DNA from: JANNSX01 sp041397825
GTDB taxonomy: Bacteria > Pseudomonadota > Alphaproteobacteria > Rhizobiales > Hyphomicrobiaceae
Assembly: GCA_041397825.1 (NCBI GenBank)
Contig: JAWKVX010000002.1
Span: 248,001-312,000, forward strand
Direction of reading: 5' to 3'
Length of the DNA stretch: 64,000 nucleotides
This document shows, piece after piece, positions 1 to 8,605 of the stretch (its first letter is position 1; every line of letters begins with the position of its first letter). Both the position numbers and the translations under genes were made by a program. The notes under the pieces were generated by a model that was not told where the DNA came from, did not search any database, and saw only the letters and a program-made list of their open reading frames with translations.

Positions 1-889
1 GTCGGAAAGCGATCCCCTGGAAGCACTCGCCCAGGCGGACCATGGCACGATCGCCCTCTACGCGAAGCGCCGCGACTACCACGATGTCGTGAAGGGCCGG
101 TTGAAGCATCTGGCCCAATGGATTGCGCGGACGACGGGCTCCGCGGTCAAAGTCTTCGTCGATACGGCGCCTCTCATGGAGAAGCCGTTGGCGGCGGCGG
201 CCGGCCTCGGCTGGCAGGGCAAGCACACCAATCTCGTCTCGCGCCAGCTCGGCTCGTGGTTCCACTTGGGCGTAATCCTGACCGAGGCCGAGCTGCCGGC
301 CGACCCGCCTGCCGCGGATCATTGTGGAACCTGCCGGCGCTGCCTCGATATCTGCCCGACGGCGGCGTTCCCGGCGCCGTATCAGCTCGACGCGCGCCGG
401 TGCATCTCCTACCTGACCATCGAGCACAAAGGGCCGATCCCGCGATCGTTTCGCCGTGCCATCGGCAATCGCATCTTCGGCTGCGACGACTGCCTTGCCG
501 TCTGCCCCTGGAACAAGTTCGCGATCGCCGCTCGCGATCAGCGGCTCGAGACGCGGATCGAGGCCGACAACCCTCCGCTCGCCGAGCTGCTGGTGCTCGA
601 TGACCAGGCCTTCCGCAGCCGTTTCGCCGGCACGCCCGTCAGGCGGGCGGGGCGCGACCGGTTCCTGCGCAATGTACTTATCGCGGCGGGCAATGCGCGG
701 GACACGTCGCTGCGGCCGGCGGTGACGTCGCTGCTCGACGATGACTCGCCTCTCGTGCGCGGAATGGCGATCTGGGCGCTGGCATCGCTCGCCAGCGAGG
801 ACGAGGTCCGTCAGGAGAGGACACGCCGGCTGCCGGTCGAGCAAGATGCCGACGTGATCCGCGAATGGCGTGAGGCGGTTCCGCCATGA
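1..889 (+). CDS. queG: Epoxyqueuosine reductase QueG (5' end outside window)
   Basis: The frame is open from base 2, so the N-terminus lies left of the window. QueG is a cobalamin- and Fe-S-dependent reductase that performs the last step of queuosine synthesis, reducing epoxyqueuosine to queuosine in tRNA. What is visible: the family segment YHDVVKGRLKHLAQW at the start, the GLGWQGKHTN stretch, and two ferredoxin-like 4Fe-4S motifs, CGTCRRCLDICP and CDDCLAVCP. A helical HEAT-like tail follows. The stop overlaps the next start in an ATGA, so the two genes are probably translated together. The cobalamin dependence fits the cobS/cobT genes found later in the window. Confidence 0.95.
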   Translation, partial: SESDPLEALAQADHGTIALYAKRRDYHDVVKGRLKHLAQWIARTTGSAVKVFVDTAPLMEKPLAAAAGLGWQGKHTNLVSRQLGSWFHLGVILTEAELPADPPAADHCGTCRRCLDICPTAAFPAPYQLDARRCISYLTIEHKGPIPRSFRRAIGNRIFGCDDCLAVCPWNKFAIAARDQRLETRIEADNPPLAELLVLDDQAFRSRFAGTPVRRAGRDRFLRNVLIAAGNARDTSLRPAVTSLLDDDSPLVRGMAIWALASLASEDEVRQERTRRLPVEQDADVIREWREAVPP

Positions 890-1749
890 GCCATCTCCTC
901 GCCGTCGGTCTCGGCTACTCGGCCGAGCGCGTCGCCGCAGCGCTCGCCGGCCAAGGGTGGATCGTGACGGGATCCTGTCGCCGGCCCGAGGGCATGGCGC
1001 GCATTCGGGCACTTGGCCATCGGGCCATTGCATTCGACGGATCGGCACCCGCCGCTGGGATGCGCGCGGCCATCGCCGAGGCGACGCATCTCCTCGTCTC
1101 GGCCGCGCCGGGCGACACGGGCGATCCGCTCCTCCGACGACATGGTGACGATATCCGCTCAGCGTCGCGACTTCGTTGGATCGGCTATCTCTCCACGGTC
1201 GGTGTCTACGGCGATCATCAGGGGGCCTGGGTCGATGAAGCGACACCACCAACTCCCGTGAGCGAGCGTGGCCAGCGCCGTGTCGAGGCGGAGCGGCGAT
1301 GGCTCGAGCTCATTCGGTTGCCGGACCGGACGGTGCAAGTCTTCCGTCTTGCCGGCATCTACGGACCCGGACGAAATCAGCTCGAGCAGCTCAGGCGTGG
1401 TGAGGCCAAGCGGATCGTGAAGCCGGGTCAGGTGTTCAATCGCATCCACGTGGACGACATCGCCGGTGCCGTGCTGGCCGGGATCCAGCATGCGGAGGCT
1501 TCTGGCATTTTCAACGTCGCCGATGATCTGCCGGCGCCGCCCGACAAGGTTGTCGCCTATGCCGCCGGTCTCCTGGGCTGCCCAGCGCCGCCGGCCGAAC
1601 CCTTCGAGACAGCGGCGCTGTCGCCGATGGCACGAAGCTTCTATGGCGAGGTCAAGCGGGTTTCCAACAGCCGGTTGAAGCGCGAGCTCGGCTGGCAGCC
1701 GCGCTATCCGACTTATCGCGAAGGACTGGCGGCGCTGGTCGAAACGTGA
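886..1749 (+). CDS. NAD(P)-dependent SDR-type epimerase/reductase, YeeZ-like
   Basis: A 287-residue protein of the extended or atypical SDR superfamily. The N-terminus has the Rossmann glycine pattern VGLGYSAERVAAALAG. The middle has a STVGVYGD segment (about residues 103-110), typical of the YeeZ-like group, where the usual YxxxK catalytic pair is not complete. HVDDIAGA near residue 190 matches the nucleotide-sugar epimerase fold. The substrate is unknown. The start overlaps the queG stop by four bases (ATGA), so co-translation with queG is expected. Fold assignment is secure; function is not. Confidence 0.8.
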   Translation: MSHLLAVGLGYSAERVAAALAGQGWIVTGSCRRPEGMARIRALGHRAIAFDGSAPAAGMRAAIAEATHLLVSAAPGDTGDPLLRRHGDDIRSASRLRWIGYLSTVGVYGDHQGAWVDEATPPTPVSERGQRRVEAERRWLELIRLPDRTVQVFRLAGIYGPGRNQLEQLRRGEAKRIVKPGQVFNRIHVDDIAGAVLAGIQHAEASGIFNVADDLPAPPDKVVAYAAGLLGCPAPPAEPFETAALSPMARSFYGEVKRVSNSRLKRELGWQPRYPTYREGLAALVET

Positions 1750-1841
1750 CGAGCGGCGCCATGCCGTTCAAGCGCCGTTCAGATCGCCTCCCTCATTTTG
1801 TCGCCATTCGACCATAGGCTCGACGTACTCGCGGCAGACCA

Positions 1842-1856
1842 GCGGAGAGGCTCCGC
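1842..1856. other. Perfect hairpin GCGGAG-agg-CTCCGC in the gap after the SDR gene
   Basis: A six-base perfect stem with a three-base loop. It can be extended by ACC/GGT on the outside if one A is bulged. It lies between the SDR stop and the start of the next gene. There is no T-run, so it could be a weak terminator or a leader structure; nothing else identifies it. Confidence 0.35.
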
Positions 1857-1902
1857 GGTCGTGATTCGGCGGGGAGCGGGCGTGGCAACATCGGGGTGTG
1901 TC

Positions 1903-2940
1903 ATGTGGCGTTGGATCTTGAGCTGTCTCGCAGGCTGCCTCGTCGGCGCGGCCATCGCCGGACCGGCGCTCGCCGGTGACGTGACGCTCGTATTGGTGCT
2001 CGAGCCCAAGAAGTTCTCCGGAAAGGCCTGGGACATCGGCCGCGGCGCCGACCCGATCCTCTGCGTCGGCGGCGGCTGCTATCGATCGGCCGGCTTGGAC
2101 CGTCCGAGCCGCTACCTGCCGGGCAGGCGTGCACTCGGTCCGCTCGCCGCGCTCAATGTCGGCGGCAAGGCCGGTGCCTGCGCCGATCGGCTCGGCTGTG
2201 TCTTCCGTGCCCTGCCGCTCGAGGATGGGCCGGTGCGCGTCATGCCGGTCGACGTCGACATCGATCGTCACGATCGGCTCGAGAACAGCTTCGTCGCTGC
2301 CGACCGGAGCTGTCGCGTCAGGAAGGGCCATCTCGACTGCTACAATGGGATTTACACGCGCGAGTATTCGCTCTGGGTCGTGCCGGAGGAGGTGGCCGAC
2401 CAGGCCGGCTATGGCGGGCTCGACTACGCGCTCCACGAAGGCATCCGCGAAGGTCGCGAGCGTTTCGGTGAGGAGATGTTGAGCCAGGAGCGCGAGGCGA
2501 TGCCGCAACGGATCGCCGACTTCTATCAGCTCGTCCTCGGCGAGGAGATCGGCGAAACCTGCCGAGCCGACATCGGTGTCATGTCCGGCACGCTACGCTT
2601 GGCGGGCATCGACCCGTCATCCCTGCCCGGTGCAGGAGCGGCCATGGAGCGCTTCATCCACTCCCCCGATGCCAGCGACATGCTTGAGACCATCCGGACC
2701 GAGCCCCGGGTCTTCTGGGGGCTGAGGCAGGCGCTCGATCGGCTCCGGGTGCTTATCTCGGTCGACGACGTGACGCGGACCCGCGATTTCGGCGGCCTGC
2801 GCGTCGTCGATCGATCGGGTAAGGCCGTGCTCGAGGTGGGGTGGCGTACCGAGGAGGCTGCCCGCGACCTGATCGACCGCTGCGAGGGCGTTGATGCAAC
2901 CGACCTCGACTCCATCTTTCGGGCCGAAGACAGGGGCTGA
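1903..2940 (+). CDS. Secreted protein of unknown function
   Basis: The chosen start gives a 345-residue protein with a clear Sec signal peptide (MWRWILSCLAG... cut after GPALA). The frame is open further upstream, but that extension would bury the signal peptide. The mature part has cysteines near its N-terminus (VGGGCYR, GKAGACADRLGCVF, RSCRVRKGHLDC) that may form disulfides. The second half is mainly helical and ends in a short beta-rich segment. I recognise no catalytic motif or family. Probably periplasmic. Confidence 0.7.
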   Translation: MWRWILSCLAGCLVGAAIAGPALAGDVTLVLVLEPKKFSGKAWDIGRGADPILCVGGGCYRSAGLDRPSRYLPGRRALGPLAALNVGGKAGACADRLGCVFRALPLEDGPVRVMPVDVDIDRHDRLENSFVAADRSCRVRKGHLDCYNGIYTREYSLWVVPEEVADQAGYGGLDYALHEGIREGRERFGEEMLSQEREAMPQRIADFYQLVLGEEIGETCRADIGVMSGTLRLAGIDPSSLPGAGAAMERFIHSPDASDMLETIRTEPRVFWGLRQALDRLRVLISVDDVTRTRDFGGLRVVDRSGKAVLEVGWRTEEAARDLIDRCEGVDATDLDSIFRAEDRG

Positions 2941-3104
2941 GCCCGAGGGCCGCGACCGGTATTGTCTCGTTAACCGGACCGGAGTAAAGCCTTCCTATGC
3001 ACCGGATGATCATCAGCGCGCGAATTAGCGTCCCGGCAGCCTGCTGGGCCGTCGGGTAAGCGCCTGTCGCCGTCATCATCGTTGATCTCCGGTCTCACCA
3101 TTCC

Positions 3105-3425
3105 ATGTCACATGTTCGATGCGCCTCCGGCGCTCTGTCTGCGGTCGCCGATCCGCGGCACAGCAATGCCCTCGTCAGGGCCTATTTTCTCGTCACCGGC
3201 CCGGCCGACCCAGAGTTCGTCCCACGGCTCGCCGGCTGCGTCGCCAAGCTTGGGGTCGTACCCCTACGGTTGCACGCCTCGAGCGAAGCCGGAGACGGTA
3301 GCGGGCTCGATTGCGATCTGAGGGTGAGCAACCTGCGCCCTGAGGAGGCAGAGCGTCTCGAATCCATGCTCAGGCGCGTCATCGGCGTCCGCCAGGTGGT
3401 CAGCGTCGTCGAGCCGGCCGCTTGA
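3105..3425 (+). CDS. Small ACT-like domain protein
   Basis: 106 residues. After about 20 variable residues the sequence reads as a single beta-alpha-beta-beta-alpha-beta unit (ALVRAYFLVTGPADPEF, then an amphipathic helix, then CDLRVSNL, a second helix and VRQVVSVV), as expected of an ACT-type ligand-binding or dimerisation domain. No enzyme domain is attached. Family assignment is by pattern only. The coding frame is supported by codon use and by the absence of a better frame on either strand. Confidence 0.6.
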   Translation: MSHVRCASGALSAVADPRHSNALVRAYFLVTGPADPEFVPRLAGCVAKLGVVPLRLHASSEAGDGSGLDCDLRVSNLRPEEAERLESMLRRVIGVRQVVSVVEPAA

Positions 3426-3447
3426 CGCGCCAGACCGCGATGACGAC

Positions 3448-3915
3448 ATGAGTCGGTCGTCCGGCATTCCGGCCGGACGGGCTTGTGATGGAGTGCGGCG
3501 TATGCGCTGGCAGGGCGTCAGGTCACCGACATTGGCCGATTTCGAGCAACTTGCCGAGACGGCATACGAGCAGTTGCCTCAGGCGTTCCGCGAGATGGCG
3601 GCCGGCGTTGTCATTAGGGTCGAGGATTTCCCTGCGACCGACGTCCTGGATGACTTGGGAATCGCCGATGAACTCGATCTTCTGGGGCTCTATCAGGGCG
3701 TCTCGCTGGATCGGAAGAGCGTCAGCGACGTGTCGCTGTCTCCCGATATGGTGTTTCTCTACCGTCGGCCCATCCTCGACTATTGGGCCGAGCATGGCGA
3801 CGAGACCCTCGACCGCATCGTCACCCACGTCCTGGTGCACGAGATCGGGCACCATTTCGGGCTCTCGGATGCCGATATGACGGCCATCGAGACAGCCGCC
3901 GAAGCCGCCCGATAG
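3448..3915 (+). CDS. Cytoplasmic zincin-like metallopeptidase family protein
   Basis: The C-terminus carries HEIGHHFGLSD, the HExxHxxGxxD zinc signature of the minimal-zincin family (PF06262-like, about 120-140 residues). The segment VVIRVEDFP upstream is also typical of that family. There is no signal peptide, so it should be cytoplasmic; the physiological substrate of the family is unknown. The longest frame starts at 3448, but ATG 3502 has a GGAG eight bases upstream and gives the usual family length, so 3502 may be the real start. It directly precedes three secreted proteins with a different HExxH motif. Confidence 0.85.
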   Translation: MSRSSGIPAGRACDGVRRMRWQGVRSPTLADFEQLAETAYEQLPQAFREMAAGVVIRVEDFPATDVLDDLGIADELDLLGLYQGVSLDRKSVSDVSLSPDMVFLYRRPILDYWAEHGDETLDRIVTHVLVHEIGHHFGLSDADMTAIETAAEAAR

Positions 3916-3996
3916 GTGTCGTCTCGGCCCCTTCGGCGACCGAAAGCTCCGGATCGGTACACTATGCAGGGAATTTTTTTCGCAAAGGGCTTGCAC

Positions 3997-4038
3997 GGTT
4001 CATGAACCCATTCGAGAGTATCATTCCGGGTTGCAACC
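3997..4038. promoter_or_regulatory. Pair of GGTT...AACC palindromes upstream of the HExxH triplet
   Basis: GGTTCATGAACC (3997-4008) and GGTTGCAACC (4029-4038) are both perfect palindromes with the same GGTT/AACC ends. Their centres are 31 bases apart, close to three helical turns, so dimers bound at the two sites would sit on the same face of the DNA. A TTGCAC hexamer lies immediately upstream, at 3991. The gene starts at 4060. This looks like an operator pair; the regulator is unknown. Confidence 0.45.
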
Positions 4039-4059
4039 AGTCTCGACGGGAATTGGCTG

Positions 4060-4623
4060 ATGAATGGGCGTTCGATGACAGTTTCAGGATCAAGGGTCTT
4101 TGTGCTGGCTATGGCGGTGCTGGCGATGTGTTGGCCCCTGTCCGCCAATGCGGGATCGACGAATCTGGGCGGAGCCAGGGTCAGCTGCTATGCCGCCAAG
4201 ACCATCATCAAGGACAAGCGGGTTCCTGGACCAGGCTACGCCTCGCAGGGCGTCATCTATCTCGGACCTCAGTATCTCAAGGCCTACCCGCCTGTGGTTC
4301 AGCGCTTTATCTTCCTGCACGAGTGCGGTCATCAGTATGTCGGCGTCGACGAGACCGGGGCTGACTGCTGGGCCGCTAAGATCGGCAAGCGCCAGGGCTG
4401 GTTCAGCCAGGCAGGGGTCGCGTCCGTCTGCAAGGCGTTCTGGAACACTCAGGGCGGCCAGTATCATCTGCCAGGGCCGCAGCGCTGCGAGGCGCTGAAG
4501 CAATGCTTCGCCGATGCGCCGGGACGCAGCTATGCGGTCAAGTCCCGCAAGGTCAGCGCGTTCCAGGCGGGAAAGACACCGAAGAAGGCCAAGAAGTACA
4601 AGAAGAAGCGGAAGAAGCAGTAG
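4060..4623 (+). CDS. Secreted HExxH protein, paralogue 1, with lysine-rich tail
   Basis: 187 residues. A basic N-terminus and hydrophobic segment (about 12-30, ending LSANAG) form a signal peptide. The core has HECGHQ at 87-92 followed by DETGADCWA, giving two histidine ligands plus a candidate acidic third ligand (E98 or D102). A C-terminal motif QRCEALKQCF ends the shared core. The tail is strongly basic (KKAKKYKKKRKKQ) and is absent from the two paralogues, which suggests binding to a polyanion. The cysteines next to the zinc motif are shared by all three copies. It belongs to no family I can name; a metallopeptidase is the likely role. The GGGAA before ATG 4060 is a reasonable ribosome site. 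Confidence 0.75.
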   Translation: MNGRSMTVSGSRVFVLAMAVLAMCWPLSANAGSTNLGGARVSCYAAKTIIKDKRVPGPGYASQGVIYLGPQYLKAYPPVVQRFIFLHECGHQYVGVDETGADCWAAKIGKRQGWFSQAGVASVCKAFWNTQGGQYHLPGPQRCEALKQCFADAPGRSYAVKSRKVSAFQAGKTPKKAKKYKKKRKKQ

Positions 4624-4896
4624 CGACTGCGGGCCCATCGCGCCAAAATCGAAGGATGGAGACGCGCGCTTGCGCATTCGGCGCGGCATGAGGGCCACCA
4701 GGACAAACCATCGGTGGGGTGTGGCGTTCATCTGGTCCTTGTCGAGCCGACCCTCGCCGCACCATAGGTCGACACAGGCGCGATGCCACACGAGGGCCGG
4801 TCGATCATCCTCCGCCCTATTGTTGCCCTATCGGTTTCGCCAATCTTGCCGCCCGTCGGCGCATGGGTCATTGTGCCGGCGGTCCGGGCTCTGACG

Positions 4897-5421
4897 ATGA
4901 TGACGGAGTTAGCCTTGCGGTCGAGGTTTCTTGTTGCTCTTTTGGCGATCCTCAGTCTTTTGGCCGGACCCTCCGTGCGGGCGGAGGAGCTATCTGCCGA
5001 CGACTATGTCGCCCATGTCGGCAAGGGCGCCTATATCGTTGAATACGGCGAGCTTTTGCTGGCCAACCGGCGCATGACCTGCGGCAAGCGGCCGGTCGTC
5101 GTCGATCCCAATCTGGATGACTACGCGGCCGCCTATCCCGGGTTTCTCATTCTCAATCCGGCGAAGATCGGACAGGTCGAGCCGGTGGTGGCCTGGTGGA
5201 TCTTCAAGCACGAATGCGCACACCAGTTCCGCGGCCCTGACGAGGAGACGGCAGATTGCTGGGCGGTGCAGCGCGGCCGCGCCGAGGGCTGGCTGAAACC
5301 GGAGGGCATCGAGCAGATCTGCACCTTTATCCGCCCGGCCGAGGGCGACTCCATGCATTTTGGCGGCTCGCAGCGCTGCGCTATCGTTCGGCGGTGCTTC
5401 GGCGCCAAGCTCCTGCACTAG
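4897..5421 (+). CDS. Secreted HExxH protein, paralogue 2
   Basis: About 174 residues from ATG 4897 (or 4900). The open frame reaches back to 4783, but this start gives a good signal peptide (LALRSRFLVALLAILSLL, cut after SVRA). The mature protein has YVAHVGKGAYIVEYGE, then HECAHQFRGPDEETADCWA, aligning with the zinc motif of paralogues 1 and 3, and the C-terminal QRCAIVRRCF motif. The segment VVDPNLDDYAAAYPGFLILN matches paralogue 3 closely (VLDPTLDDVAAAHAGFIILN), so 2 and 3 are the nearest pair. The 270 bases before it hold no convincing gene. Confidence 0.75.
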   Translation: MMTELALRSRFLVALLAILSLLAGPSVRAEELSADDYVAHVGKGAYIVEYGELLLANRRMTCGKRPVVVDPNLDDYAAAYPGFLILNPAKIGQVEPVVAWWIFKHECAHQFRGPDEETADCWAVQRGRAEGWLKPEGIEQICTFIRPAEGDSMHFGGSQRCAIVRRCFGAKLLH

Positions 5422-5425
5422 CGCG

Positions 5426-5974
5426 ATGGCGGCGAAATCCTCCGGTCCGAGACGGTGGGTCTATCGGGTCATTCTGGCTGCCGTTGCCGTCATCGGCTCA
5501 TGGGCGGCCTATCGCATGACCTCGACGCCGCGTCCGCCGACCATCGACGAATACATTGCGAGCGTCGGTCTCGGCGCCACGAAGGCAGAGCCGGGATTTC
5601 AGCTCGCGGGCGTCACACCCGACTGCCATGGCCTGCCGATCGTGCTGGATCCGACCCTCGACGATGTCGCTGCGGCCCATGCCGGCTTCATCATTCTCAA
5701 TCGAGACCGCATGGCCAAGCTTCCGAAGGTCGTCCAGCTCTATGCCTTCGGTCATGAATGCGGGCATCAGGTGCATGGCCTCAGTGAGGAAAAGGCCGAC
5801 TGCCAAGCGATCACCGACGGCAAGAGGGACGGCTGGCTCGATGCGGCCGGTGTCGGCGCCATCTGCGATTTCTGGAAGCCCTACCAGGGTGACAGCGCCC
5901 ACCTGCCTGGACCCGACCGTTGCCAGCTGATGCAGCGCTGCTTTGCCGAGGGTATGCAGGCCGCCGGGAGGTGA
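5426..5974 (+). CDS. Exported or anchored HExxH protein, paralogue 3
   Basis: 182 residues from ATG 5426, four bases after the stop of paralogue 2, so the two are surely co-transcribed. The N-terminus has one hydrophobic segment (about 12-29) without an obvious cleavage site and may stay as a membrane anchor. Zinc motif: HECGHQVHGLSEEKADC. C-terminal motif: DRCQLMQRCF. The conserved tryptophan after ADC in the other copies is glutamine here. It is followed by leuD, to which it has no obvious functional link. Confidence 0.75.
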   Translation: MAAKSSGPRRWVYRVILAAVAVIGSWAAYRMTSTPRPPTIDEYIASVGLGATKAEPGFQLAGVTPDCHGLPIVLDPTLDDVAAAHAGFIILNRDRMAKLPKVVQLYAFGHECGHQVHGLSEEKADCQAITDGKRDGWLDAAGVGAICDFWKPYQGDSAHLPGPDRCQLMQRCFAEGMQAAGR

Positions 5975-6037
5975 GGCTTGGCCTCGGGCCCCAATCTGGG
6001 CTAAACGACCCTCCAAGCCCTAATCGAGGTCCCGGAC

Positions 6038-6643
6038 ATGCAGAAGTTCACGACGCTCACCGGCATCGCCGCCCCCTTCCCGGAGATCAACGTCGACACC
6101 GACAAGATCATCCCGAAGCAATTCCTGAAGACCATCAAGCGGACCGGGCTCGGCAAGAGCCTTTTCCACGAGCTGCGCTATGACGCCTCTGGCAAAGAGG
6201 TGGCCGATTTCGTTCTCAACAAGCCGGCCTACCGGAAGGCGCAAATTCTGGTCACCGGCGAGAATTTTGGCTGCGGCTCCAGTCGCGAGCATGCGCCGTG
6301 GGCGCTCTTGGATTTCGGCATCCGCTGCGTGATCGCGCCGTCCTTTGCCGACATCTTCTACGGCAACTGCTTCCAGAACGGCATCCTGCCCATCGTGCTG
6401 CCACAGACGGAAGTCGACAAGCTGCTGGATGATGCGGATCGCGGTTCCAATGCGACGGTCACGGTCGACCTCGAGAAACAGGAAATCCGCGGTCCGGACG
6501 GCGGCGTCATCCGTTTCGACATCGATCCGTTCAAGAAGCATTGCCTCCTGAACGGCCTCGATGCCATCGGCCTGACGATGGAGAAGGGCAAGAAGATCGA
6601 CGCCTTCGAGGAAAAGGCCGCCAAGGCGCGGGCCTGGGCGTAG
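6038..6643 (+). CDS. leuD: 3-isopropylmalate dehydratase small subunit LeuD
   Basis: 201 residues, full family length. With LeuC it isomerises 2-isopropylmalate to 3-isopropylmalate in leucine synthesis. The protein shows the aconitase-swivel signatures VDTDKIIPKQFL near the N-terminus and GENFGCGSSREHAPWAL at about residue 70-85. The large subunit gene leuC is not in the window. leuB lies 2 kb downstream on the same strand, separated by two oppositely oriented genes. The stop lies three bases from the end of a convergent hydrolase gene. Confidence 0.96.
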   Translation: MQKFTTLTGIAAPFPEINVDTDKIIPKQFLKTIKRTGLGKSLFHELRYDASGKEVADFVLNKPAYRKAQILVTGENFGCGSSREHAPWALLDFGIRCVIAPSFADIFYGNCFQNGILPIVLPQTEVDKLLDDADRGSNATVTVDLEKQEIRGPDGGVIRFDIDPFKKHCLLNGLDAIGLTMEKGKKIDAFEEKAAKARAWA

Positions 6644-6646
6644 ATA

Positions 6647-7447
6647 TCACCCAACAAACGTCGCCACCTCCCGCATGGTCCACTCCGGGAACTCCCAGTT
6701 CACCGCGTGCCCCGACGTCTCGTGTACAGAGAGGCGTGCGCCGGGAATGAGGCGAGCGAGGCGGTCCTGCTCCGATCGCGGGAAGATGCCGTCGTGCACG
6801 CCCCATATCACGAGAGTCGGCGACCTAATCTTCCCGAGGTCGGCCCCGTCGTGGTTTATCGGCCGGTAGCCGATCAGCGCGTCGGCCTCAAGCTTCCAGA
6901 CGTGGGCGGGGATCTTCGCACTCTCATCGACGACGCCCTCGAGCGTCATGCCCGGGCCCATCGGATTGACGCAGGTTCCAGCCTGGAAGTCTTGCGAGAA
7001 TTGCCGCGGCATTGGATCAGTCAGGTCGGCGATCTCGGCCTTGAGTCCCTTAATGACTTCATTGTCCGAGCTCGTCGCCGAGGCGATCAGCACGAGGTGT
7101 GAGACGAGCTCGGGCCTTTGGATGGCAATCTCCTGGGCGATCAGCGAGCCCATGGAATGGCCGATGACGACGGCCTTGGTAAGGCCCATGGCCGCCATGA
7201 AGCCAATGACGTCGTCAGCATGCCCCTGGACGGTATAGCCCTGGCGGGGCTTGGAGGAGCCGCCGTGGCCCCTGAGCGAGACCGCATAGGCCCGCCAGCC
7301 GGAAGGCAAGGCCTCGAGCATTCCGTTGTGCGAGTACCAGCTGTCGCCGTAACCATGGATGAAAATGGCAACGCGGGCACCATCACCCGCAGTCGCGTAT
7401 TCCATGGTAACATCGGTTGGCAGTGCGACGGTCGCGAGCTTCGTCAT
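6647..7447 (-). CDS. Alpha/beta-fold hydrolase
   Basis: 266 residues of the alpha/beta-hydrolase superfamily. The nucleophile elbow is GHSMGS, the oxyanion segment is FIHGYGDS, the acid is in WGVHDGIFP, and the catalytic histidine is in ETSGHAVNWE close to the C-terminus. There is no signal peptide, so it is cytoplasmic. The substrate cannot be read from sequence; esterase, haloperoxidase-like and carboxylesterase members look alike. It follows the M23 peptidase gene by nine bases on the same strand, so the two are likely one transcript. Confidence 0.85.
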   Translation of the reverse strand: MTKLATVALPTDVTMEYATAGDGARVAIFIHGYGDSWYSHNGMLEALPSGWRAYAVSLRGHGGSSKPRQGYTVQGHADDVIGFMAAMGLTKAVVIGHSMGSLIAQEIAIQRPELVSHLVLIASATSSDNEVIKGLKAEIADLTDPMPRQFSQDFQAGTCVNPMGPGMTLEGVVDESAKIPAHVWKLEADALIGYRPINHDGADLGKIRSPTLVIWGVHDGIFPRSEQDRLARLIPGARLSVHETSGHAVNWEFPEWTMREVATFVG

Positions 7448-7456
7448 GCATCTCCC

Positions 7457-8473
7457 CTATTCTGGTAGCGTCAGCTCGTCCTCGGCAGCGGCCACCATGC
7501 GGCCCGCGCGATAAAGCTCGACTCGTCCAATGTAACGCCCCGCCGGCCAGCGTTTTGCCGTGAGCTTCTTGCCGGCAAATCCGACATATGTCGCCTTGGC
7601 CCGGTCAATCGGCGCCGTTGCATGATCCTGCTGCCAGTCGCCGGGACCGTCGAGCACGAAATGGAGCTGATCGCCCTCGTGCATGTTCATGAGACGGGCA
7701 TAGAAAACGAGGCCCGCCGACGTCGGGCCGGCAATCTTGTCGGCCTGCAGTCCACTTTCCAGATCCTTCGGCGAAACGGACGCGCCCGCAAAACCCACTT
7801 GGAGAATGCGGGTCTCGGTCGAGGCGAGCGCGTCGACGATCGCCTTCTCCCAAAGCGCGCCGGCGGTCGCGCGGCCAAGGTCGGCCTTGCAGCCCGTGCC
7901 CTCCTCTTGGCCCGTGAACGGCTCGACGAGCTTGCCGTTGTGCCGGACCTCGAAGTGGACGTGCGGGAATTCCGTCAGGCCCGATAAGCCGACGAGGCCG
8001 ATCGGCGCGCCCGCCTCGACCGAATCGCCCGACCGCACTTTGAGACTGCCCTTGCGCAAGTGGCCATAGATCGTCTGCCAACCGTCGCCATGATCGATGA
8101 TGACAGCGTTGCCGAGGCCGTAGGAAGTGACCCGCTCGGCATCCGCCTCGGTCTCGACCATGTGGTCCGCGACCCCCTCGCGCGTCTTGGCGACGACACC
8201 CGGCGCGGCGGCCCGGACGACGACGCCCTTCGAGGCCGCCGGCACATCCAGTAGCCGGATGTCGGTTCCCGTATGGCCGTCGTAGGTGGCGTTGCCACAC
8301 AGATAGTCGCGCGCGTCCGGACCGGTTTGCACATCGACATAGTTCTGAACGAAGCAGGTCTTGCCGGCATCGCAGTCGATCGGCAGGACGAATGCCAGCG
8401 ATTGAGCTGCGACAGGGCCCGAGGTCCAGATCAGGGCGAACGTGGCAAGGATAGGTCGAGCGAAATTTCGCAT
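7457..8473 (-). CDS. Secreted M23-family metallopeptidase
   Basis: 338 residues with a signal peptide (ATFALIWTSGPVAA). The LytM/M23 zinc site is complete: HTGTD near residue 90 and HVHFEV near 175, with GDGWQTIYGHL between, all characteristic of peptidoglycan endopeptidases or of cell-wall amidase activators. The C-terminal 140 residues are beta-rich and unassigned. All zinc ligands are present, so it is more likely an active peptidase than a degenerate EnvC-type activator. First gene of a two-gene minus-strand unit with the hydrolase, divergent from leuB. Confidence 0.88.
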   Translation of the reverse strand: MRNFARPILATFALIWTSGPVAAQSLAFVLPIDCDAGKTCFVQNYVDVQTGPDARDYLCGNATYDGHTGTDIRLLDVPAASKGVVVRAAAPGVVAKTREGVADHMVETEADAERVTSYGLGNAVIIDHGDGWQTIYGHLRKGSLKVRSGDSVEAGAPIGLVGLSGLTEFPHVHFEVRHNGKLVEPFTGQEEGTGCKADLGRATAGALWEKAIVDALASTETRILQVGFAGASVSPKDLESGLQADKIAGPTSAGLVFYARLMNMHEGDQLHFVLDGPGDWQQDHATAPIDRAKATYVGFAGKKLTAKRWPAGRYIGRVELYRAGRMVAAAEDELTLPE

Positions 8474-8605
8474 CGGCTACGACTAGCACGAAACCTGGGC
8501 GGCTCGTCGCCAATCGAGCAGGGCAACCTTGCGTCCTCGAACGGCGGGAGCTAGCAATGCCGGGACCTTCACGCCCTCAATCCCGAAATCCGACAGGAAC
8601 GACCC

